Shown: positions 53,629-64,000 of the stretch, piece after piece | How the letters are laid out: each line of letters opens with the position of its first letter | How positions within the stretch are numbered: position 1 is the first letter of the stretch | Origin: Sclerodactyla briareus | Taxonomy: Eukaryota; Echinodermata; Holothuroidea; Dendrochirotida; Sclerodactylidae | Length of the DNA: 64,000 nt | Reading direction: 5' to 3' | NCBI GenBank assembly: GCA_026419785.1 | Contig: JAODTK010004832.1 | Span: 372,001-436,000, forward strand | The notes under the pieces: generated by a model | The model's input: only the letters and a program-made list of their open reading frames with translations | What the model was told of the DNA's origin: nothing | Database searches by the model: none | Translations under genes and position numbers: made by a program

Positions 53629-56600
53629 TACAAACGTAGGGGCTGTCACATTCGCGAAGTATTCATCAGTCATTTATCATTCTTCACTAGAAAGACATAA
53701 CAAAAATGCGTTTCCTGGTTGAAAGGATAAAAACGTGTTGTACTCGAAGGTGTGCCTGTGGCTATACACTTTCCTGGCGTTGTTGGCAAGAGCGACCGAT
53801 TTTCCTGCTTTTCATCCGAACACCAGGCGCATTGTGACGATTCAGCTGCTGATCCAGGGGACGGGTTTATTGGATGACTGATGGGTCTACACTGCAAACG
53901 CTCGTCAACATGAAGGAATATCAACAGTCTGGACGAAATGGACAATGCCTCATGACAATGTCGTCTATATTGTGACCTTCGAGTGTAAATGATTGACGGG
54001 GGTGCAAGGGGGGGGGGGTATTGTCTTTGGTAGTCAATTATGGCCGATATCTGGCTATGAAGGAGGGTTTGGACGATGCGTTTTCCGTATATAACTTATG
54101 TTGTATTCAAAGCGCGCAAGGACGATACCTTTAGCGGCATATTCGCTCGGCATCGGCCTATAGAATTTAAACTATCAAGAGGTTTAATCGTGTAAATGAG
54201 TGGGCTCAATGCCAGAACGGAATAGGGGTTACCCAGTAAGTAACCCAACTACGAGATGCTATATCACGGCAGAGGGAGAGGGGAATTCATGACAGTATGC
54301 TAACTGACTTTGCGCCAGTGGTACACACGGGGCTAACGATCATCTTTAGCTCCACAGTGACGTCTATGAGAGGTAGCCACTCCAGAAATTGGAGCGTTAA
54401 TTTTCATTATTATGTTGATTGATTTTTCGCTAATGTTTATTCTGTTTTGTTCGTGGGAAGAATTATCTTTAAAACAAATATTGGACACGAATATGTTGGA
54501 GTGCAGTTGGGCAGTTGCCTTTGATATAGGCCTACTTGTAGCATGAAGTATACCAGTGTGTGAAAACCTGCAGTTAGGACTACGAAAAATATTGTAATAT
54601 GGGGAGAGATATTCCCTGTATTGGCTGCTCAAGTGCAAGACTTTCAAGCGAGGATCATAGCTTTAAGCGATATTGCGTTGGGTTGTACGGTACATTTCGA
54701 AAATGCTCGTCAGTTATGTGTCATAAATTGTAAATACTTATTTCTCATTAAACAGAGGGAAGTGACCATACTACTGGAAAACATGTTATTACATATGTTA
54801 GTTCTCATTTGTACACCCTGTATGTTACTTCATTTGATCATTCTTATGCAACTGGTACTTCTAGAATGGACTGTTGAGATAACTATTTAGATTAATGGAA
54901 AAACAAGTGTCTTCTTTTTACTAATATATTTGAAGTCTTATTTTCATTTAAATAGTAATTGCATTGTAAGTGGAGTTTGGACCACTTAAATGACCCCCAA
55001 TCAGATGAGGGCGAGTTTTCCAGGAGAAAGAGAGGCCAAAGTTTTAAAATGTTCTTTTGTCCCAATCAGTCCCAAAGCCCATTTAGAGAAAACAATACGA
55101 ATCGTCCGGATCATTCATTGATTCACTAAATCGGAGGTTAACACACTTTAGCCTATTACCTTGCGGCCTACATAACACACTGCAGCCTATATTCGCATGA
55201 CTGGAATTTGAACGCGTGGTGACGGTGTGATTGTTACGGTGTGTTGACAAAGTACCACGGTTAATTGCGCGAGTCCCAACGCCCAACTTCCTAGCTTGTG
55301 AGGATATAACAAAAGGTCTATTATATATGTTTGTTTATACGCTGTTTCCCACGTTCGAGCATTGCTTTTAAAGCACTTTGCATTAGTTACCCTGGTCAGC
55401 GAAGCCACAGCAACTCGGCAATCGCGCAGAGTGACCGACAGCGCTCGTACATCACCGGTTGTACTCGTGTTCCTCACGAGGACCCCAATGAGCACCTGGT
55501 CAAAAAGAGACAATTGAGATATTTCGCTATGAAACCTTTTGTTACATGTCCAAATTTGCCGATATGAAGGCTAGGGGTTACATGTGATTAATATATTGAA
55601 CATGCGTGGGCCATTCAGTGTTTGGGCGCGTACGCCTGGCTGGCAGCACGCTATGGGTTCAATTGTCCGGATCAAAACTCCATTCCATTGTTGTATCAGT
55701 ACCTTTTCCAAGAAATATAACCTGCATTGTGTCTTGATGATGAGTGGTGCTGAATGTTAGCGTATTGACGGATGCTGATTCAGTCGTAGAGGTAAATTGT
55801 AAATCATTATGGTTCTGATTGTCAGTTTATACGATATCTATCAACCCTACCACTGAAGCACCCTAAATTCTTAACTTTATGAAAAGTCTTGTCTCCGTGG
55901 TATCGGAGCTCATGCAGTATGAGAGGTGTACTGCCCCGAATGATTCAACAGCTCATGCGAGACTCCTGTCAGGAGTCAAGACACTGATGATGATATTGTT
56001 TGCTTCTTAATTGAGTTTTATCGTATGCTGTACAGCGATTACATATCAGCGAATGTTGATTCTGAAACAGTACAAATTGGGCATGAAGAAGGTTTTGTTA
56101 TGTTGTGCTGGCCTACACTTTCCCAATTATAGGTTTATTTATGTTTTCCATAGTGTACCGATGTTTGTACTGCGCTAGTACATAAATTCTGTTGTTTTAG
56201 GTAATAAATTGCTTTGCCACTATTATCTACAAGTAAGTATAGGATATAACATCTGATTTAATGGATCTGTGATGGATTTTCAATGTGCTTATAAGCCTAT
56301 AATGGAAACACTATGGTGTCTTATAATTCATTACAATAGGTTGAACAGTTCGAAGTTACTGCTACAACGGGCATCGGGGAGAGACATACAGGCGATCGAG
56401 GAGAGGATTGGGGGTGGGTTGATATGGCCTGGAACAGTACAACATGACATTTTTCATCTTGAGTTTTAATCAGTTGTTCGCCCAAATGTGAATGCCGTAG
56501 AATTTGTAGTAACATGTCAAGTGGGACGTTTACCGGCATGAACATACGCCATTCTGATTCAAATTATTTGAGTAAGGATAGTACGATTTAACCTCCGTAC

Positions 56601-58089
56601 TATTGCTATACTACTGGCTTACAACATTTTTCACGTACGGTACATTGATTACCCGGAGAGAGGTTCACTTCTAGATATTACGGTGTGGTTCAGGGCAGTA
56701 GGGGGCTGCTTTTTTTCTTTGTTTTAATAATTATATATTAATGTTTGCCCGAGCACAAGGGCGATAACTAACAATATTTTGTGATCAAATTTTGGTTGTG
56801 TAGAACCGTCGATGTCTAAGCTGCAGACTAGCTGACTCGTAACAATTAGCCTACTGCTTGTATAAGTGTATCACTTAATGAGAACGTAACATGGCGGTCT
56901 CGCCATGTCACCACCCCCCCCCCCCCCCCCCCCCTCCTCCCGAGGAGGACGTTTTAGTGGCGATTCCAACTTGCGGCCACTTTCATGTCCGTGAAAGGGA
57001 AACTGTAAATAAAAGCAACCTGTGCCTTGGACGGGTTTGTGATCACTAGCTTGCGAGTTGGCCACTAAATCCACCGCCATGCCAAAACTGAGTTCCGCAT
57101 TTATATTTGAATCGAAGTATTGATGTTCGTTATTCTTACCCCAAAAATTATGATATAATTTTTAAATTGCTCCGCATATGTAAATGTTTAAATATCCGTT
57201 GAGGATACGAGTAGCCACTGATATGAACCAACTGTCCTTGATGATTCCTATGTACGTATGTTGTTGAGAAACACCGATTTCATAATAAAAAACGAATTGC
57301 AAATAATTCCAGTGTCTGGTTTTGGGAATCTCTCTGGATTTGCTATTTATATCAATGCCCTGGATGGAAAACTCGAATCGACGACCTACCATGTGTAATT
57401 AATTTTGGCCTATAACGGCAGGAACGTCGGTTTAATTAAGTAGATATGACATGTGTCATACCCCCATGCTCCCCGTGACCTGTACCCCAAGCGTTTTATA
57501 GTCAATTGTGTATCGCGACTGAGCGTTAACAATTTGTCGTAACGTTTATCGCATAGGCCGCGAGGAAAATGGCTATTGTACGAATATCCTTGAAAGCCTT
57601 GACTGATGTGTAGTTGGAGTTTAGTCCGGTTGACTTGGTAATGACGCCTGCTACGGATCCTTTGCCAACGAAATTTTGTCCGCCTGTAGTATTAAACGGT
57701 TATATGATATCGGTGTTACTGCTTCATTCTCCTTAATCATGAAATCATGCACGTCACGAAAATCAACATCGCCCATATAATGACGTATTCGACTTCCTAC
57801 TCGACATTCTGTAACAACCAAAATGACCAACTCTCGTTTACACGAATCACTTGCCGGTAGATAGGACAAAGCTTTTCACAGCTCCAGTGTCACGAAACTG
57901 AATGCAAAATGTTCGAAAGGAGTTCAGAACATATGCTGCACTATACTTCCTGTTCTTGACTATTCCGACGAGGAACCGTTGAGTCCGAATACGTGCATGA
58001 ACATTCTGTTTCGTGAAACCTCGCTCCCCCTCGCCTGGCGGCAGGTTGGAACAGTGGGAACACAAACAAGCGCAGTGTTCCCACGTAAT
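53629..58089. other. Repeat-poor unassigned region (right)
   Basis: No recognised gene. It includes a C-run of about 26 bases (56911-56934), a tRNA-like B-box word near 55660, and scattered short frames (for example 108 codons minus, 55187-55513) without known motifs. Confidence 0.45.
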
Positions 58090-60040
58090 ATTTTTTTTAA
58101 GCTAAACCAGCTATGCGGTGAGCTGTCGTTATGCCCTTGTCTTCTATCTATCTATCTATCCTCCTATCTATCCTATTTTTCGACCAGAATTTAAAGCCTT
58201 CATTGCGGGGTCAATGGGGGGTTATATGGGTGATTTAATGTATGACAGATAGTGTACGTTATGTAGGAAGGACCTATCCGCTGTGTCTCACTCTTCAACA
58301 GAACTAGCCGTCATTGCTGGGTTGGGAGAATGGTGGCTAAAATGAAATGTGGCATACCTGTCATGACTCGCCTTTGTGATGAGCAAAGTCTGTTTCCAGT
58401 CTGTAACTTTTGCTTTTTTGGGCCAACAAATATTCGTGCTTTGATGAATCTCGACCATACTTGGGTCACAATTTCATTGACTGATGGGTCTCTTTGACAC
58501 CTCAAGCAATGGTAGTAAAGTGGCACAATGGGTCAATAATTGGAAAACTGCAAAACGCTACCTCTACAAATTTTGGTGTTCAGGTCCAATGATGTCTAGT
58601 TCATCCGTACCTCCGGGGTGTTCGGGAATTTTTGGTCCAAGGTCCCACTTGGGCCCGAGGGCCCATTTTATGAAATTTCACGCAATGGTACTTTGAATGC
58701 CTCTCCCTCCCCAAGCTCCATTACTTTTCTTCCAATTAACTGTAATGTTCCTTGGGTAAAGGGCCATTAGGGGTGTTCAGGAATTTTCAGGCCCAGGGCC
58801 CAGTATTGGCCAAAGGGCCCATTATGTGAAATACTCTGTAAAAAAAAAAAAAACAAATCCTTGTATCTCCTACAAATTTCAGTTTCACAATGCTGATGTT
58901 CGGTCATTCAGTCATTATAATGGTCTGACAGCTGTACATTTGGGGTGCTCAGGATTTTTTCGTTCCAAGGTCCGACTTGAAGCCGAGAGCCCATTTTCTG
59001 ATATTTCACACATGTGCTTTGAAATGCCTCTCTCCTTCCACAAGCTTCAATTGCTTTCCTTCAAAGTTACCTGTAGGTCCTTCGGTAGGGGTCGCCATTG
59101 ATTGTTTTCTGGAATTTAGGGCCCAGTTGGGCCTAAGGCCCATTATATGGAACACTGCAAATACTTTATCTGCTACAAATCTAGTTGCACCATACGTTAT
59201 GTTCGGTCATAATGTTGGTCTAATAGCTGTACCCTCAGGGGGCCCAGGGATTTTGGGAAAGCCCAGCGGCCAGGTGTGGGCCGAGGGCCCATCATGTGGC
59301 ATTAGGCAAAATGCTTCTCCTCTTACAACTTTTGGTGCACCGTATGACATTATGTCATATTGATGGTCTAACAGACATATACCTTCGGGGTGTTGAGGAT
59401 TTTTTAACCAGGTCCGCACTTGGGCTGGGTGCCCATTGTATGAAATTTCACACTTGGTACTTGACAATGCATCTCCTCCACAAGTTTTCCATTGATTTCC
59501 TTCAATGTTACATAGCAATTCCAATCCTCGGTATGCCATCTTTCCGGGGTGTTTGCGACTTTAGTTGAAGGCCCATGTTGGCCCTAGGGCCCATCATTTT
59601 TTCCATGCAAATGCTTGTCAAATTTTGGTGCACAAGTCAGTGCTGATTTTCGGTCATAATGGCAGTCAATAGCCGTATCTGCAGGGTTCTCAGGAATTTG
59701 GAAGACTTGATGCCCATTTTGGGGCCCGAGGGCGGCCCATCATGTGCAATCACGCAAAATGGTTAGTCCCGCAAAAATACACTCAACGAATATAAAACCG
59801 ATTTAAAGTTATACTCTCGTAAGCACCCATCCTGAAATTTGCAAGCGCCCTGAGTACTTAGCAGAATGAATAACGGTATGTTCCTTGAGTGGTGCATCTT
59901 TCCACATGTAGCAAGTTAAATCGCCATGTGTGACTATATATTGAAATAATGCATTTTGCACTATCATTGTCTCTTGTAATGATATATTTGTTACATTTAT
60001 ACGGTTTGAGCTACAGCACCATTGTGCTCTTGTTTCCAGT
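58090..60040 (+). mobile_element. Family C element, copy C6 (longest, both ends)
   Basis: 5' 'AAACCAGCTATGCGGTGAGCT' (58104), a (CTAT)n tract at about 58142-58175, and a proximal unique part. About eight half-modules follow, near 58620, 58780, 58960, 59110, 59240, 59395, 59570 and 59690. Each has 'GGTCCCACTTGGGCCCGAGGGCCCAT' or 'GGGCCCAGTTGGGCC' type words. The 3' hairpin AGCACCATTGTGCT is at 60015-60028, followed by 'CTTGTTT'. Open frames of up to 128 codons are products of the repeat. Confidence 0.75.
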
Positions 60041-61139
60041 CCGTAAGTACACATCAGGCCAAATATAGTCAAGGTAGAATTGTAGTTGAGTTCAGCCTTG
60101 TGGCAAACGATACGATAAACGAGCTCGTAGTATGAGAGCATGGCGCCGCGGAATGTGCTCAATTGTCGTAATTCACCAAGTCCGTCCGTAGCTTCCCTGA
60201 CTGTAAAATGTTTTCAATAGGATCTCACAAAACCAGCCGAATTTGACAAATGGTTATGAAGAATTACGCAATTAATCGCTGTCAACTATACTGAGCTCTC
60301 TTCCATAACAGTAAATATCTGACCATACCTAATACGAAATTGGGACCCCCGGTTCCCATATTGTTGCGTGAGAGAACAGCACTGCGGCCACCGCCATGAT
60401 CAACACAGTGGATTTCGTTTTCTGTTCGATTCTTTTTTTAAGAGAAACTAGGATGAAACGTTCTGTCCATGTGAAGCCTAGTTTGATAATATCTTGTTGT
60501 CAAACGGAGAGTGATAAGGGGCCGTTTTTCTCCAGTCCGCTGTCCTCTATTTCACGTGTGGCACGATGAAGCCGCAGTACGGAATTTTTCACACTTGGTC
60601 AGTGTTGGAGGGCGATGACGCATGCGCAGGAGATTATCTACGATCTACCGTATTGGTGTCTACCACAACTTGCCCCAGCAATCCGGCCAACGATAACGCG
60701 CCTATACTGATTGACGCTGCTGTGTAGAATATGGCCGTAGACCATACTATGCCATGTCATGCTTTCGTAACTTTGCTATGTCTACGTGCGAGGCATGTAA
60801 TTATGAACCGACTTTTGTTGTCAGTCGCCCTACTTATAGTCTAGAAGCCAAAATGTCCCGCACCCATGTTGGAAGGCGATTGCACATGCACGTACTGCAC
60901 AATGGCACTATCCACAACCAGGTTGCTGGGTCTGTGTATAAGGAATATCAAATATTGGTGACGACATGCATGACACCCAGTGTCCTTAGCATGACTGCCA
61001 TTATCAACTACTTTACTACTGTCAATGACTAGCGAGTAATGAGCACCAGTTTTATCATGGCGTTTAGCATAGAGATTGTTCAAGTACAAATATTATAGGA
61101 AACGCAATCGAGGGATAGTATGTTTGAACAGGGTCGGAT
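60041..61139. other. Unassigned spacer
   Basis: A 92-codon frame (60754-61032) and a minus-strand frame on its complement are unrecognised. No other feature. Confidence 0.35.
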
Positions 61140-61919
61140 TGCCATGATACGTGATTAGTGTTATCTTCGACAATATATCTGGTACGTATCGCGTCGTTCA
61201 CGAATTGAAAGTGAAAGGTCATCAAAAGGAGGGTAGCAGGCAATTCTGTTCAAATGGCATTAAGAGGCACATTGAGATATTATGTGGGAAACTGCAACAC
61301 GCTACTTCTGCATGCAAATGAATTCGGATTGCATGATACATGACTAGTGTAATCATTGATTAGTTGTATCTATGGGTACGACAGGAATTGGAGGTGAAGT
61401 CATTGAAGGCATTCTGTTTGAAATTGTAGAATATAGCAATGGCATGTTTTCGGCCCTCAAATATAATGCTTTGATGGATGTGGACCGAAGTTGGACACAT
61501 ATTCATTGACTTTTGGTTTATCTTTGACCACCTGAAAATCAAGGCCAGAGGCCATTAAAGGAGCCTATGCGGCCATTGTGTGAAGATAAATGTACTGCTC
61601 TAACAAATAATTTGAGATTTTCCATGCTGCTCATTCAATGTCATCATTGACTAGTGGTACCCTGGGCGTTTAGGAATTTCAGGTTAAGAGGCGTAATGGG
61701 CAATTTTGTGAAAAAGTCGCCTAAAATCCTAAATGCTACTTCTGCTACGATTGACTGATTGCCCCGGATGTTTCTTTGTCAGTGTAATCATCGACTAGTG
61801 TTACATGTGGGATGTCTTGGAACAATTTTCTTCGATAATTTGTCGATTTTGGTAATAAATTGAATTGGAAAGTAGGTTAAGGAATCCAGTGAACTGTTCG
61901 CACCGAAATCGGGGATATC
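61140..61919 (+). repeat. C-like diverged modules
   Basis: Three or four recurrences of 'TGACTAGTGtAATCATtGA' (61342, 61650, 61785) and 'GGAAACTGCAAcACGCTACTTCTGC'. One proximal C block has 'TGCTTTGATGgATGTGGACC' and 'TTTGACCACCTGAAAATCAAG'. It ends where B8 begins. Confidence 0.5.
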
Positions 61920-63145
61920 TTTGTCTCGCCTGAATGAAATTTTGAATTCAGTAAGAAACTTAGTGGTCACGTGTGCATGTGCGTGATGTGTGTGCTGTGT
62001 GTGGTATGTGTGTGTGTATGTCACACTTTCTTTTTAGCAGGGTTTCTCACAACCCGTGAGGCAGATTATGACGAAATTTGTATGTAGCCTGGGTTGGGTG
62101 TACACGATCTGATTAGATTTTGGGCAGCAAAGCCATTGATTAAGTTGGGTAATTAGCCTATTTTATTAATTTATTGTTTAAGCTCGTTAGCAAATTACGC
62201 AATAACCGTATTTGCTACAGTGATGTAGTTTAGCATGTAGGACCTGGATGACAGGTAGATCAACTGGTTAAATTTTCAGCCCCAAATATGCTAATCAAGT
62301 GGTCTAATTTGCATAATTTATGCAAGTTGTCGGATTTTTACGAAACTTGGTGGATGTGGTCTACATGGTTCCCGAGAAATTTAAAAGTGAAGTCGGGGTC
62401 ACTGGAGGTCATTTAATGTGTCTAATTTGCATAATTTATGCAATTTACGAAAGTTTGTTGGATTCCCCAAACTTCGTAATGTGATCCACATCCTGATCAT
62501 TTTAAAGGTACAGCTGGGGTCAGTAGAGGTCATTGTATGTGCCTGATTTGCATAATTTATTCCAATTTCAACTTGGTAAGAATTTCGCCAAACTCAGTAG
62601 GGGTATGGTCTTTTAAACATTTTTCTGAACTGATTTGTTTGATGTTCATGAATTTGATTGATTCCATCATATATAGCTCCTGTTAGAATAAAGCACTGAG
62701 GAACGAGTAAACCATAGCTCCTGTGACAATTTTACTGCTGTTATAAGCTGCCCACAAGCAAACCCTCTCTTACCCAACCAATTGATTAGGTTGATTAGAC
62801 CTACAAAAATACTGTAACATTTTTCTGTCCTCTCTTCTGACCTGGGGACGCGTGCCCAACCCCCCCCCCCCCCCCCCCGGATATGTGTTTGGATTGCGAA
62901 ACCTTTTTTCAAATTTGGGTATTTATGGAGAGAATAGTGGGGGGGATGAAGAAATAAAAAGCAATTAAGGGACTTTTGTATCAAGAGTAAACCTTTTGGT
63001 CATTTATTTTAGGATGTGAAAATATGTGATGTTCGTTTGACTTGACTATGGTCTGCATGAGCTCTGTTTGTTGTTTGTTAGTGCAAATACTACAAAACCA
63101 CCATCCGCGCAACCAGGCGAGACACTTTGGCGATCGCCTGTTCAT
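61920..63145 (+). mobile_element. Family B element, copy B8 (complete ends)
   Basis: TCTCGCCTG at 61924-61932 with the CCTGAATgaaATT... hairpin partly expanded, a TG-rich tract (61975-62022), and 'TTTAGCAGGGTTTCTC'. Modules with 'GTCTAATTTGCATAATTTATGCAA' lie near 62300 and 62420. The distal part is shared with B9 and B1. A C-run is at 62858-62878. 3' end CAGGCGAGA at 63114-63122 and GGCGATCGCC at 63129-63138. Confidence 0.85.
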
Positions 63146-63484
63146 CTTAAAATTTACCCATGCAGAATCGACTCAATCGACATGGCTTAAGTTCGTGTGG
63201 TGCATTCTGGGAGAAATGTTTGACATCTGCATGAGAATCCCATTTTTGAGAGATTCGTCAAGCGAAGTCCTACAGACGATATGGTCGTAGCCGAGAATTG
63301 CTAGAATTGGCTCTCGCATATCGTTTGCTTCAGCAGGATGCCCTTTGCGGGACGTGAGGGGCGACCTACCCATGGTGTGCATGGAAGATCATGCATTTAA
63401 CTAGGCAAATCCGTCAAATTGCAATCCGCGTCTCGATCTGAGCAGCCAAGTTGTTTGTGGAGCATCGAGGCTTCGGACGTCTTA
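63146..63484. other. Unassigned spacer
   Basis: Nothing recognised. An 82-codon plus-strand frame crossing 63042-63290 starts inside B8 and is not credible. Confidence 0.35.
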
Positions 63485-64000
63485 CCCTTGGAACATTGAA
63501 ACACTGGGAATATGATTCATGGAACATCGACCCTGGGAACCACAAACCCGAGGAAGAGGGGAACATTGTACGTTGGAGACATCCTACCCTGGGAACATAA
63601 ATTCTTTGAAACAACAAACCGTGGAAACCTTAAACATAGCAACAATGAATCCTGGGGATACCAAAACCTCAACAACTAACCATGGGGACAACACTCCAAA
63701 GAGATTGACACATGGGAGCCTAAAACCATGGGAGCATCGATTCATTGTAACGGTGAACCACGGGAACTCCAAACCTGGCAACAGTGAACCCTGGAAAATC
63801 AACCTGGGAAAATGAACCTTTGGATATTGAACCCTGGGAACAATGATCCACGAGAGCTCAAACATGGGAACATCAGACATGGGAGCAGTGAACCAAGGGA
63901 ACATCAAACCCCGAGGACATTGAACCCTAGGAACATGAAACCCTGGGAATAATAAACGAGCATCGACCTGGGAATTCCAAACTTAGGCAACTGTGTACAG
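63485..64000 (+). repeat. Degenerate minisatellite, roughly 16 bp unit, runs off the window
   Basis: About 30 loose repeats of a word like AACCCTGGGAACATC, with substitutions and one or two base indels in nearly every unit. The two long overlapping frames on opposite strands (63519-63815 and 63584-63907) follow from the repeat. The array continues beyond base 64000. Confidence 0.75.

Noticed and set aside
55630-55690. B-box-like GGGTTCAATT suggesting a tRNA
   Set aside because: No matching A-box, acceptor stem or anticodon arm could be drawn.
63519-63907. Overlapping Asn/Pro/Gly-rich frames on both strands
   Set aside because: They are translations of the roughly 16 bp minisatellite.

Overview
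The window looks like a gene-poor, repeat-dense stretch of an animal genome, most likely a marine invertebrate deuterostome (echinoderm-like). This is a judgement, not a proof. It rests on the very frequent TAGGCCTA-type words in non-repeat DNA, on remnants of CR1-like, L1/Tx1-like and RTE-like LINEs and of a DIRS-like tyrosine-recombinase retroelement, and on intron-like AT-rich spacing. There is no bacterial operon structure, no rRNA and no intact tRNA gene. Nearly all short open frames are chance or lie inside repeats.

Only one host gene is convincing: a large exon at about 31166-36078 (+). It begins after a good splice acceptor and encodes a long, low-complexity, probably disordered protein with a PANEK pentapeptide repeat, a Cys/His-rich segment and RDPR motifs. 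One stretch of about 1.24 kb is fully open (31474-32739). The rest is readable only across many single-base frame breaks, some in homopolymers or short repeats, so it is either a decaying gene or poorly polished sequence. I do not recognise the family.

The rest is dominated by four interspersed families that I name here A, B, C and D. Family A (9 copies) has roughly 310-330 bp tandem units carrying clustered AGGTCA half-sites. Family B has roughly 125 bp modules built on AATTTGCATAATTTATG. Family C has roughly 150 bp modules rich in GGGCCC. Family D has modules carrying AAGATGGCCGCC. All four share one plan: a small hairpin at the 5' end, often a microsatellite just inside, a tandem-repeat core, and a compact hairpin with a short T-rich end at the 3' side. 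A and B also have matching subterminal inverted repeats. The plan resembles non-autonomous Helentron/HINE-like elements or tandem-repeat MITEs, but no transposase is present. Every A, B and C copy I found lies in the same orientation; D occurs in both.

Region by region. 0-12 kb: a D copy, a dead CR1-like LINE with a (TG)n tail, and an L1/Tx1-like LINE cut into four ordered pieces by B1, A1 and A2. 12-20 kb: a small tandem element, two opposed D copies around a (TA)n tract, an A copy, and a miniature DIRS-like element with inverted terminal repeats, an internal complementary region and a dead recombinase end. 20-31 kb: A, B, C and D copies, an RTE-like fragment, and a pair of homologous roughly 550 bp blocks, the second just upstream of the gene. 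31-36 kb: the gene. 36-50 kb: nested C, B and A stacks. 50-58 kb: unusually repeat-poor and unassigned, apart from a 38 bp minisatellite. 58-64 kb: a long C array, a full B copy, and a degenerate roughly 16 bp minisatellite running off the end.
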